Positions 11,791 to 24,012 of a DNA stretch of 64,000 bases are shown in pieces. The notes under the pieces were generated by a model that made no database searches, was not told the origin of the DNA, and saw only the letters and a program-made list of their open reading frames with translations. Position 1 is the stretch's first letter. Each line of letters opens with the position of its first letter. The DNA is taken from assembly GCA_025200525.1 (NCBI GenBank), contig CM045762.1:75203217-75267216 (forward strand), in the 5' to 3' direction. This DNA comes from Camellia lanceoleosa. Lineage: Eukaryota > Streptophyta > Magnoliopsida > Ericales > Theaceae. The translations under genes and the position numbers were made by a program.

Positions 11791-13870
11791 TCTCCAAGAG
11801 GATAGTTAAAAAAGATTTGTTAGGCATTTTAGCTACTGTTTCTCTAATTTGAGCTCCAATAGGCTGGCTATTGGGCTAGCTACTTTATTATCCTACTTTT
11901 TTGGTGGCTACAATTGAAGAGCCCCAAAGACTCTCCAAACAAATATGTGTGTATATATCTTGAATTTTTGTATATTTATGTCTTGGATTTGAGATTTTAT
12001 ATATTTTATATATATCTGTATGTAGCAACATTATATGTTCTTTCAATTTTATTTGATGAATTATGGAATAACTTATTTTATATTTTGTATTTTTTTTCTC
12101 CTCATTCTACAAGTTTTGTATGTTTGTATGGGCAAATTTATTATTATTGCAAATTTATATTAGTAAAATATCAGCAATTAGTATTTTTTGTTTTAAAAAT
12201 TAATTAAGTTAGTTTGAATGATTAGCTAAAATAAAGAGTGTGGTTGAAAAACAAAATAGCTAAAATAATTAAGTAAATAAATAGTGTACTTTTTTCGTAC
12301 TTTAACTAGTTAAAAGTAGAGAGTGTAGTTAGAGTTGTTAATACATCCTTCTTTGGTCCCCAATTTAAGACGTGTTAATAAGTTTAAAAAGATCGCTATA
12401 ACATATAAAAGTTTTAGAAACTAAAGTTCTCTATTATCAAAAGTTAAAATTTTGTTAGATAAAACATTAATAGATCAATTTCAATCCTCACGAAAAGATT
12501 GTTCAAAAATGTCCAAAAAAAATTACTTTAGTGAAAACGTTGCTAATAAATGTGACAAAAAAATTTGGCCAAAATATTTATCTTTCTTAAATGAAGATTT
12601 TGGTCTCAAAAGGATATAATTTATTATTAAATGTCTAATTTCGTCTCTAAAAATATAACAATGACACTTGTAGTAAATAAAATATTTTGTCCTTAAAAAG
12701 TGATTTTGGCCTGTTTTGGAAAGATAGTTAAAGCTAGCTTTTTTTTATTTTTTTTAGTTTTTTCTGAAAAAATGTAAAAAAATGTGAGAGATGACAAAAA
12801 TATGGGTTAAAAGCTTACTTTTGACTACCAACCCACTTCCCAAGGTCTCTAAATTTTTATTTCTAAAATCTTGATTTGTTGTAATAGATTATGAATTTTT
12901 CATAAGTGTATGTAATAAAAATTATATATATTTTTTAACTCTCAGGATCCAAGAAATATCAGTGATAAATAAAGGGCACTAGTATGTATCATTGGATATA
13001 TATATATATATATATATTTTTTTCCTCTCTTATATTTATTTATTTATTTTCCTCTCTTATGTTTTTTTTCCCTCTCTGATGTTTATTCTATATATGTTTG
13101 ATTTACAAATTAACAATAAAATTGTTATTATTCTATGAATATGATAGATCATACATATTCATACTGCTTGTTAGGAAAATTCACCCAAAAAGTAAAAAAA
13201 TAAATAAAATACATTTATATTATTTTCCAAAATAAAAATAAATGTTTTGGTGGGGGTAGTGAGGGGCCCATTTTACCCTTATTAACTGCTATAGACAGGT
13301 AATCTAGAATTGTACTAATTTAATGATCATTTAATTGCACTTTATTTAAATTTAAAATGATGCTTTATAAATGAAGAAGGTTTTTAATTTTTAGATAAAC
13401 TACACCACAGGGGGTCTCAAATTTTTTTTTATAAAATAATAATAAATATTATAAATATTAATTATTAAAATTATTAACTTTTTCATTAATGAGTAATTAA
13501 CTTTTCCTGCCACCACTTTGCAACAATTGTCCCTTAATTTTTTTTGGTAACCTTTATTTGCTACTTATATTATTATCATGTTTATATATTACAATTATAC
13601 TAAAAATACAGAAACCAAATAAAAAATGTGACACAGTTGTCCCCTATTATGTGAACCCATCTCTTAGAAGCATAGAGACATTATATATATTGGATGACCA
13701 TATGGTAGCCCTACATCTTATAGTCTAGTCACTTAAGTGGGGAAGGAATAGATCCCATATGTGATACGAAAGCAACCCTTTATATAAATTAACAATTTTA
13801 CTTTCGAATTGAATAAATATATATTAATTCGGTGGTAGATTCACAGGTCATACATGTGTAATTGTATATC
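11791..13870. other. AT-rich intergenic DNA, no gene seen
   Basis: This contains a possible decayed GGGCATCTCCAA-ended MITE starting near 11788, a TA run (about 12998-13017), T-rich CCTCTCTTATG repeats (13022-13085) and a short MITE-like inverted pair around 12710-12850. A 97-codon frame at 11914-12207 is hydrophobic and low-complexity, with no recognised motif. Confidence 0.55.
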
Positions 13871-13879
13871 TATATTTTT

Positions 13880-14288
13880 GGGCAAATGATCCTTATAATT
13901 TACACAATATGTCAATTTAGTTTTTATTATTTTAATTTGCTCAATTTTACTTATTAATTTAATGGATAGTGTCATATTGATCTAATAAATAAAAATCTTT
14001 AGGTTTGGTGAACAAAAACTCAAACGATATGTCAATTTAGTCACCGTCAAAATCGAGCAAATTAAAATAACAGAGACAAAATTGACACATCGTGTAAACC
14101 ATAAGGATCAAATTAACACATCGTTTGAACACATGACAACTTTCCGTCCACCAAACCTAATGACTATTATTTGTTGGACCAATATGACACAATCTATTAA
14201 ATTAAAAAGAAAAATCAAGCAAATTAAAATAACAAAGACTAAATTGACACATCGTATAAATTATAAAGATTATTTGTATAATTTACCC
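13880..14288. mobile_element. Mutator-like MITE with long TIRs
   Basis: The 409-bp element begins GGGCAAATGATCC; the right end, reverse-complemented, begins GGGTAAATTATAC. The inverted arms run about 130-150 bp each and share TGTCAATTTAGT. The flanks TATATTTTT (13871-13879) and TATATTTTC (14289-14297) form a 9-bp TSD with one mismatch. The 80-codon frame at 14082-14324 crosses the right TSD and is not a gene. Confidence 0.85.
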
Positions 14289-14297
14289 TATATTTTC

Positions 14298-15502
14298 AAT
14301 GGTTTATTAAATAAGGAATATTAATTGATTTTGAAAATAATTAGTAGTAGATGCAGTAAAATGTTTCTTCATTCAGTTAGCAATTCTATAGTAGTCTTAA
14401 AATCAAAATTGTGTTACAAAATTTTTATTTATTTATTTATTTTTAAATTGTGTACTTTATATAATAAGATATATATTAAATATTAAATTTTAATCCAACA
14501 TTACGAATAAAACAAATGAAAGGATAAAAATGAAACGAAAAAAAAATTATTAAACATCATGAGTAAAGTGGTGTTTTGGAAAGATGATAAAAAATTAATT
14601 TTTTAATTTTTTAAAAATTTTATTATGTAAAAAAATAAAGAGATGATATAATTAAAAAAAAAAAAAAAGGGTTAAAAAACCAATCATCCCAAATTGCCTC
14701 AAAATGGAAAAGTCAGCCCATTAAAGTGGAGGGTTTTTTCAAACAACAAGGCTCCGTCAACTATTCAATCAAATGCTATGGCCTTGGACTTAAAACGAAA
14801 CTTTCAATTGGGTCCCACATCGGACTTTACATTATGTGGGCCACAGATAACTACGTGGGGTCCTGCATCAATGACCCACTGACCTCACCTCTCGTTGGCC
14901 CGTTTGTCATATCTTAATAATGGCTATAATTATTAGTATGGGGAGAAATTGTTAATGTGTGGAAATTATTAGCCATTTACAATTTAAATTCATATATTTT
15001 ATTAAATTTAAATTTAATAAAAATTTGATAAAAACAGAACTTCAATTGATTCATTAAATTGATATTAAATAAAAGAAGAGATATTTTTTTATCACGTTGA
15101 CAAAGTGTTTAGCATTTTATCAAATTTTATAGATAGTTGTTAGTAGACGACCGACTGAATGACTAGATTTTGGCCTTATGAACCGATAATTTAATTTAGG
15201 TCGAATGACTGATCAGATGGCCCTCTAAATTTGATGAAAAACTTAGTTTACCATTAGAGTGTATCATATTAAATCAAATTTTTCATCAAACTTTTACTCG
15301 AATTTAATGAAAGATTTGATGAACGATTAAAGATGCTCTTACTGAGAGAATTACGAAAAATTGTGCTTGTTTGTGATATATTTTAGTGAGGGGATTAACT
15401 ATATGAATTACCATAAATACATGTTAGTGTTTTTGATATATTTTAATATTAAAAATTATATTTTATAAATATTTTTTGTACTAGATTATTTTAATTTTTT
15501 TT
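14298..15502. other. Intergenic DNA, mostly AT-rich
   Basis: A short MITE-like inverted pair (GGTGTTTTGGAAAGATGA near 14571; GGCAATTTGGGATGATTGG on the - strand near 14699) is followed by a less AT-biased block at about 14700-14920 with GGGTCCCACATCGG. No gene was supported. Confidence 0.5.
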
Positions 15503-15734
15503 GGCTTCATTTGACATAAAGGGTTTGGACTAAAATAGGCACAAAAAAATAAAATAAGTTAAAAAGTCAATAAGACAAAATATCACATCTAAACTATAAT
15601 CATTTCATATTTTTTCTCTGATAAAAGTTTAAAAAGTCAAAAAAAACCCATCACAAATGAGATTTTTTAACTCCAAGTTAAAATAACCAAAAAATTAAAA
15701 AGTTAAAAAACTAACTTACATCCCAAATGAAGGC
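15503..15734. mobile_element. Short AT-rich MITE
   Basis: The left end GGCTTCATTTGACATAAAG and the reverse complement of the right end GCCTTCATTTGGGATGTAAG are imperfect TIRs around 232 bp of non-coding AT-rich DNA. TTT flanks both sides, which could be a 3-bp TSD but is weak in this T-rich context. A TA run follows at about 15738-15759. Confidence 0.6.
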
Positions 15735-16010
15735 TTTATATATATATATATATATATATGTAATACTCAAAAAATAAATAAATAAATAAAATAAAAAAAT
15801 CACAAGCTCCACTTTGAAAACAAACATAATATTAACAATCCCAACACACTAAATAGTACAGTCTCGAGGCCCTACATTTGAAAACAAACAGGTCTTAGAG
15901 CATCTCCAACGGTTCAGTATTTTTTTCACCAAATTTGAGTAAAAAATGGCTCATTTTTTCAATCTGATATCAGTTGTTCCAACGGTGCATTAAAAAGAAG
16001 AATCATCCCG

Positions 16011-16195
16011 TGGGTCAACCGGTTGGTCGACCGGTCAGTCGAGCGGTAAGGCAATTTATTTATTTATTTATTTTTTACCTTTTTGAACTGTTTGAATCTA
16101 CCAATTTTTGAACCATTTGCTGAAGCTGGTCGACCGGTTGGTCAACCGGGTGGTCGACCAGGGGGTCGACCAGGTGGACAACCAGGTAGTCGACC
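16011..16195. repeat. GGTCGACC/GGTCAACC repeat block
   Basis: Near-palindromic GGTCGACC and variants recur about 15 times in two clusters (16014-16050 and 16128-16195), separated by a TTTA run. The second cluster keeps several frames open (PGGRPGGRPGG-like), which is an artefact of repetition. It lies inside the MITE, directly before the LTR A insertion point. Confidence 0.8.
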
Positions 16196-19100
16196 ACTAT
16201 GTTGTAGACGTCCCCGAACGTCCTGGGAGGGAAATCCTGTTTTGTTCATTTGGGTTCACTACAGTTCAGGACTCAATGTTACGGTCCTGTATCTAATCTC
16301 GCAGAGTACAATGCAAGACCGATGAATCATCAAAGAGTCCAAATCCGGCAAATCGTTTTTGAAAACAGATTTTTTGAAAGAAGTACCAAACATGGAGTGC
16401 TTTGCCAGATACAGAGTCGCTACCTAAATATTTTATTTTTAGGGAAATTTGGAAAACCCTGACTCATGCCTAAGGTCACGTGTCCGTCATCACCAAAGTT
16501 GCCTCGGCTCGGGAACTTGAGTACAATTGGGGAAAGTCACTTTGTGAGCACCCCCGCTCGCCCGATCAAAGATCGGCATCTACTAACCATGATATCTAGT
16601 TTTGAAAACATTATGTGCTCTTATTCTGGTTATTAGCCTAGATTTACTATGTGATGCGCACAGCATACAAGTATAGACTGAGTCGCCTGAATTGGAACAA
16701 AACATCTCATGTTTGTTTTTGAAAGCGGTTTACTACTCGCAAGTAGGCTAAAATGCAGATTTTTCCACCCTCGAGTGGGCTTAGAAAATGTGGTTTTGCC
16801 ACTATCTAGTGGGCTTAAAACTCTCAATCGGTGAATTGTTCCAATTCAAATAACCCAGCCTTCACCCACAAGCATTCAGGCAGATATATCATATAAGCAC
16901 ATAGCCGCATGGTAAGCATGCTATCATGGCAGTCATTCACACACATACAAGGATGCTAAAGCATAAGCACTTACCGAGTACTCCAATCCAAAACAGAAGC
17001 TATGTTAGAAATTAATGCATGATCTTAACTATACAGAAATGCCTAATGCAACACATGCAAAAATGCAAGTATAATAGGCTCGGTTATTCTAAGAATGGCA
17101 TATGAGATGCTACAGCTAACACGTATTCAACTTGGAATTGAAATACGATGCAGTTAGTATGATGCGCCGAGCCCAGTATATGCAAGACAAATGAATGAAT
17201 GCAAACATGCTATCATAAGTATGCTAATCGAAACATGCCCTAATCTAACCATCATAAGCTGATAAATAAAAGGGAGAAAGACGTGGGGTTGGAAGACATA
17301 CATCACACACACGCACACTTATTACAATTGTGCCCTCGCTCGGAGGGTCAGAATAAATAGTACAGTCCGAATAAATAATACAGTCTGAATAAATACAAAA
17401 CCCTAATTAATTAACAAATTAACTAGGAAAGCAAAGTAAACTTAATATGCAAATCCATGGACCGCCTCAGCTCTGTTCCGAATGATGAATGATGCATGCT
17501 TGAGTTGCCTGGCGCGGAAATCCATTGTGATGCCCCGATTCGCCTCTGTTTGCAATTAATGCCTAATGTCAGGCAAAGCTCTAGAAGGTCAGCGATTTAC
17601 GGTTTCTTTCGTAACAGAGAGCAAGAAAGGGGCATGGCAAAGTATTTTCACATATGTATGCACAGCTCGATCCTCGTGCCACCAATCACGCATCTCGATG
17701 CACGATGGCCGAGGAGTCGAATTGCACTACTCGATGTTAAATGAATGCACATATAAACACAACAGGGCCTAGACTCCATCATGGTTAATCCAGAATGTCG
17801 GCGACTGGGAATTGAGACACGTTCCGTCACTTGGAGTACGAAACGTCCCTCGTTTCCCATGTTTGGACTAAACCCTACTCCAAACACAATGCAATATGCA
17901 ATGCATACACAATGCGACTAACATGCAACCTAGCATACGCGATGCTATGGACTAAAATGGCATACAAAATACAAGAGTTATATGGCATACACAATGCACT
18001 TACGAAGACTATCATGTGCACATGAACTAAATGGCATATACAAATGCAAGATGGACTTACACCAATATGAGTGGACCTCAGCCACACTCACATCAGTGGC
18101 CAAATCATGAAAATGAGACAACCGAAATACATGCAAACATGTACGAATGCAATAGACCGATCCTAAGGCACAACATGCAACTCTAACAAGGCATGGCAAG
18201 GAATGAAATATGGCATAGGATGGCGCATGATACAGCTCTGAAATGGCATAAAATATGATCCCGAAACATGCAAATATGGCACACAATGCAAGCTAGGGGG
18301 CCTGGGTACCGAAACTAGTGAAGTGCGTTACACTAGAGGTACCCAAAGCAATGCACCAAAGGCAAAACCAACCCCAAATAGACCCTAGGCAGGTCTGAAA
18401 CAGTGGAGAAATGGCCTAAAATGATGGCTCAGAATGCAACGAAACGGAGCTCATTCAATGGTCCGAAAACAAGGCATACAAGTCCGACTCTCAAACGCAT
18501 TTAAAGAGTACAAAACATGGCAATATGGCATTCAAACAAGTTCTGAAATATGATGTATAATGAGCCCAAAACATGAACACACCTCAGTATATGCATGGAA
18601 TGAACCTTAAAACTCAAAGTTAAGCATGGGTATTGAACTACAAGCATGCAAAACCAACATCATTCAACCATGAGACCCAAAAACAGAGCTAGGGCAGTCC
18701 AAAATAAGAACAATATCAGTTTAAGGCATGGCCAAAAAGTGTTAAAATCAAGGTTCAACAAAGCATGTAAAGAAAGCTAGTGAACCATGATTTACACTAC
18801 ACGTATATGAAGCATATGAAGGCTCACCAAACCAGCCAAAAATAGAAGTATGCCATGCCAAAATATACCCAAATAACCACTAAAACTCAGTCAATGCATG
18901 CAAAAATGATGGGCTCTTTTGGAGGGCGATGAGGTGGATTACTCAACACATACAAGATAGACATGCAAAATGGCAAAACCAACTCTAAAAATCAGTTACG
19001 ATAGTCCTAAAACTCACCAAAAAGGCCCTGAAATGGGTTGTAGACGTCCCCGAACGCCGCAGGAGGGTTAAGTCCCGTTCCGTTCATATTGGGGTCACTA

Positions 19101-21615
19101 CAATTCGGACTCGATTGTGTGTCGGTTCTAAATCTTGAACCAAAGAGTCCAAATCCGGCAAATCGTTTGAGAAAACAGATTTTTGAAAAAGTAGTGCCAA
19201 ACATGGACTGTTTTTCCAGATTACAGAGTCGCCACCTAAATATTTTTTTAAAATGGGGAAATTTAGGAAACCCTGACTCGGTGCCGAAGGCCACATGTCC
19301 GTCATCACCAAAGTGGTCTTGGCTCGGGAGCTTGGGTATGATCGGGGAAGGTCAGCTATGAGCATCCCCTTTCGCCCGGTCCGAAGACCGGCCTCTACTA
19401 ACCGTGATATCTCATTTTGAAAACATTGTGTGTTCTTATTCCGGTTATTAGCCTAGAATTACTATGTTATGCGCGCAGCAAAGAAGTATAGACTAGATTG
19501 CCTAATTTGGAAATGAAACATTGCATATCCGTTTGTTTTGAAAATGCTTTGAAATTTGCTACTCACGAGTAGGCTAAAATACGGATTTCAACGAATTTTC
19601 CAACTCAAGCAGTCTAACCTCCACCCACAGGCATTCAATCAGTTTATCTCACATAAGCACTTAGCCACATGGTGATCATACTGTCATGTTAACATTCACA
19701 CGCATGCGATATGCTAAAGCATAAATACTTACATCGTACTCCGTGCCAAAACAATAAACTAGTTAGCAAACATTCATGCCCTAGTTCATGTTAGAGTGTC
19801 TAATGCATCGCATACAACATGTAATTAGGATAGGCTCGGCTAACCCTAAAAATGGCATGTGAAATGCACTTTATTTGATGCACGTATTCAAATTGGAATT
19901 GAAAATACAATGCGGTTTGTATGATGTACCGAGCCCGGTGCATGTAAACAAATGCATGGATGCACGCATGCATAGCATAAGGTATGCTAAAATAAACATG
20001 CCCTAATCTACCATCATAAGCAGGTAAATAAAAGGGTAGAAAGAAATGGGGGTTGGAAGACATACACCCACACACCCACACTTATTACAATTACGCCCTC
20101 TGCGGAGGGACCGAATAAATATTACAATCAATAATAAATAAATTAATTATTACAAAATTTCTAATTATTTAACAAATAAATGCAAAAGGAAAGGGCCACA
20201 CTACCACCCTGATGCGATCTTGTGAATGATGCATGCTTGAGCCCGCCTTGCCCGGAAATCCGCACCATGCCACTGTTGCCTCTGTTTCACTGTCTTGCTT
20301 CTCTGGAAAATTGCAAAAGTCCTGGAACAGGCTCCCTGAATCCTAAGGATCATCACCGGCTGGATAGAATGTCCACCGGCCGTGTATAAAGTCCACCGGC
20401 TGGAAATGAAGCTATCGGCAATAAATACATTGCTTCGGCACTCTATCGCCACGGCACAAAATTCTGCAGAAGACAGCGGTTTTGGCAAAGAATGAGACCA
20501 GCAGTGCAAGGCATAGAATTTCTAGGCAAATGTATGTATGGACACTCCTATCATGTAATGGACTCAAGGAAGCATGGCCCTCGACCCTCGGGCCATCAAT
20601 TGCGCATTTCGATGCGTGATGGCCTAAGAGGCCAAGTTTGCTCTTTAATGTAAATGCAATGCACACAAAACATACAAGGGTCCCAACCTCAATCATGGTT
20701 GATCAAGAGGTGAGGCAATGCACAATAATGCACATGCAACCTAAGCATGCAAGCTAACATGCAAACATGCAATACAACTACATGGCATACACAATGCTAA
20801 CAACATAACATGCACAACGCATTGAAACATGGCATACACAATGCAAGATGGGCTTACACCAATACAAGGAGGCCATAAGATGAGAATGGGACGCTCGATA
20901 TGCGTGCACGTATGCACGCAAATCGAGGACTGATCCTAAGGCACGAATGCCAGTCTAACAAGGCATGGCAAGGCATGGATCATGGCATACAAACATGCAA
21001 ATTTCAGCAGCAAAATGAGGGGAAAAAACAGCCCCGAAACATGGCGAAATGGAACCAAATGCAGGGAATCGCTCCCGAAATGCAAAACTAGGTACATGAA
21101 ATGGCTTATGGCTATATCAAATATGCAAGATATGAATATGAAGTATGAATACAGCAGCTAGACAGCCCCAAAATAAGCATGTTCATAGTACAAAGCATGG
21201 CAAGACAGTAAGCACAAGTGGGACTAACATGGGATGCAAAAATGGCTCCTCAAGGGAGGCAATGAGGCAAGTGATAGATGCAATGCTCAAAAAGAAAAAT
21301 GTCCTTCTACAACACTAAAGAGGGACCAAAAATATAAACATTTACAGTATATGACAAGTCCCAAAACAGTATACACACATGCTCAAAATGCAATGCAAGA
21401 TTAAGGCCCACAAAGGGATATAACATGAAGTACCAAAAGGATGCACCAAACAGCCAAATACCCTTCATGAGACATGTAGAGGGGATCAAACTAAGACCCT
21501 TTTCAGGCCTGTCAAAGACCCAAAAACAGAAGCATGGTAGGCTAAAAAGACATGCAAAAAAAGGGGACCAAAGAGGGGTAATGAAGCAAGTCATACATGG
21601 GGGTCCCAAACAAGG

Positions 21616-21649
21616 TTGAGCCCTTCTTCAATGTTGAAGAAGGGCTCAA
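21616..21649. repeat. Perfect 16-bp hairpin in LTR B
   Basis: TTGAGCCCTTCTTCAA and its exact inverse TTGAAGAAGGGCTCAA are separated by two bases (TG). Degenerate versions occur at about 22388 in the same LTR and near 34446, 40263 and 61914 in other LTRs. Confidence 0.92.
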
Positions 21650-22177
21650 AAAAAGCCTCTTTACAGTTTACATAATGCTCAAAAACAGATCACACATAGG
21701 CTTTAAATAGCATGCAAAATAATGGCATACAAAGAGGTATTGAAGCAAGTGCACTATGGAGGGCTCAAACAGGATTGAGCCCTTAAACAAACATGAAGAA
21801 TGGCTCAAAAGAGTGCCCCTTTCAGTTAGGGTCGGAGCCCAAAACAGTAAGCAAATAGGGTAGAAAAATGTGACAAGAATGTGCTACAAAAGAGGGAAAA
21901 TGATCTCACCCTTGAAGACTACCCTTTTGGTTGCTTCTTGGCTTGAGAATGGTGCCTCCTAGCTGCTGGAAAGCCCCTCAAGTTGCTGGAAATGGAATAG
22001 GGGTGGTGGTGCTTGGTGGTGATGAAGAAATGGCCCAAGAACAAGGGTGTTTGGAGGCTTGGATGGGATAGATATAGAGAGAGATGGAGGGATATATGTA
22101 TATATCAGAATGTATGTATATATCCTCTGGTTTTTTTGTTCAAAACCTCCAACCCTTTGCAATGGGAGAGAAGGGCT

Positions 22178-22189
22178 CTTTAAATAGGC
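22178..22189 (-). promoter_or_regulatory. Predicted TATA box of LTR B
   Basis: On the - strand this reads GCCTATTTAAAG, in GC-richer flanks about 0.9 kb from the U3 end. Its position is comparable to the CTATATAA boxes in the outer element's LTRs. Prediction from sequence only. Confidence 0.5.
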
Positions 22190-24004
22190 AAAGGCAAAGG
22201 CTTAAGGCTTACAAGAGAAGCTAAAGCAAGGGGCTTATCCAAGAAGCCAATACAGCTGGTAGGCTTCTTGAGGAAGCCAAGACAAGGGATCAAGGCTTCC
22301 TCAAGAAGCCTTGAGCAAAGGGTGCACCAAAAAGGGCCAAAAGGTGGTTAAAGGGATAAGTGATAGCTGCAGATCTCAAATGGCTGAGAGCCCTTCAACA
22401 AAGTTGAAGAGGGGCTCAAAATAAGACACTTTGTAGTTTACGACCAAGCCCAAAACAGCCCACAAGTACGCCTAAAATACCGTGCAAAACAGGCCTAAAA
22501 AGAGGTAAAGAGACAAGTGACAGATGGAGATGTCAAACAGTAAAAGATCCTTAATCAAATATGAAAAGGACCTCAAAATATGACTATCTCAAGTTCGGGT
22601 CGGGGCCCAAAAATGCAAGATGAGGGTTCGGGAGCTGAAACACGCAGTTCGGGGCCCCGAAAGTGGGCTGTTAGGCACCGGAAGTGGTGTCCGACCACGA
22701 AGTTGGTCTCTCGGACCACAGTGTCCCTCGAAAGGGAGTAAATAGGATGCATGCCAAAACCGGGCAATCGGAGATGGTTAGGCGATCCGAATCGAGGCAC
22801 ACCTGACTGGCCCAAACTCAGGAACTGGCTCCAAAATGGGAAAAATGGCCTCGACCACGAACGTAGCCTCATGACCGAGAGATGATCTATTAGACCTCTC
22901 CCTCCCTTTGGGAAGAAAAAGAGAAAACGGAGCTGGTTCGCAAACCAAGGCAAAGCACAAAAGAGTCCTAAGTCCGGAGGCAAGGCTCAGAGTCGACTCA
23001 TAACCTCGAACAAGCACAATATGCAACATCACCAAGCGCTCAATCGGTGACGTCTGAGTCTTAAGGTCGGTCAAAAATGGGGTGTCTACATGGGTCAATG
23101 AAACATGCAATGAAAGGTCCCCTTGAAAGGCTTTGAGGAGGATTGCTCCACACATGCATGAGGGACACAAAATATGGCAAAATGGGCTCTGGACAGAGTC
23201 AAGGCAGACCTTAAAACTCACCAAATAGGGCCTGAAATGAGGCTTCAAAGCATGCAAGATAGAGCCCCTTTGGAAGGCCAAAAGGGCTAACAATCAAGAC
23301 AAGGAGAGAGGGGGTCACCCCCCTCTGATTTTGGCTCTCAAAATAGTATGCTAGCCACTGAAAATCCCCTATATTTCAGTGGCTAGAAGGCCAAACAAAG
23401 CATGCAACAAAGGCCTAGATGCAAGGCTCAAAACAAGAGGCAATCAAGCATACAAGGAAGTAAATGACCTCTAACAGAAAAATGCCCTTAATCAAACATC
23501 AAGAGGGGCTCAAAATAAAACTCTTTTCAGTTCATGACAAATCTCGAAAATGCTCACAAGTAGGGCTAAGATATGAAGCAAAATAAGTCTACAAAGAGGG
23601 ATAGAGCATACAAGGAGGTATATGGCCTCAAACAGAAAAGTGTCCTTAATCAAACTTCAAGAGGAGCTCAAAATAAGACACTTTTCAGTTTATAAAAAAA
23701 ACCCAGAAATGCTTGCAAATAAGGCTAAACAATGGAGCAAAATAATGCAAGAAAAAGGGGAATGAGGACTTACCCTTGAAGAGCAGATTTCCAGCAACTT
23801 CTGGACCAAGAAAGGAGTTCTTCAAACTCTGAAAATCAGCTCCAAGATGCTTGAATGGATGGTGGAGGTGTTTTGCTAAGGGTTGGTGTGCAAATGGTGC
23901 AAGAATATTAGGGTTTTGGAGCTTGAAGAAGAGAGTTATAGAGGGTGAAGTGTATAAGCCTTAGCAAAATTGTTGAACCCTCAAAATGGAAGAGGAGGGC
24001 CTCT

Positions 24005-24012
24005 CTTATAGA
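24005..24012 (-). promoter_or_regulatory. Predicted TATA box of LTR A
   Basis: On the - strand this reads TCTATAAG within CTTCTCTATAAGAGAGG, at a position corresponding to the other LTR promoters. Confidence 0.45.

Larger units (their letters stand above)
19039..23090 (-). mobile_element. Solo gypsy LTR B (4052 bp)
   Basis: It starts TGTAGACGTCCCCGAACG and ends GGGGTGTCTACA. The flanks TGGGT (19034-19038) and TGGGT (23091-23095) are an exact TSD. It lies within LTR A: the words before (GCCCTGAAA) and after (TCAATGAAAC) belong to A. It carries one copy of the GCGTGC/GCACGC hairpin found as an array in the inner element (about 20893-20925). No genes. Confidence 0.92.

Noticed and set aside
11788..12340. 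Possible MITE beginning GGGCATCTCCAAGAGG
   Set aside because: The left end resembles Harbinger-type termini, but I could not find a convincing right end or duplication.
14694..14917. Two overlapping short frames in a less AT-rich block
   Set aside because: No motif, no splice or start context; too short to separate from chance.
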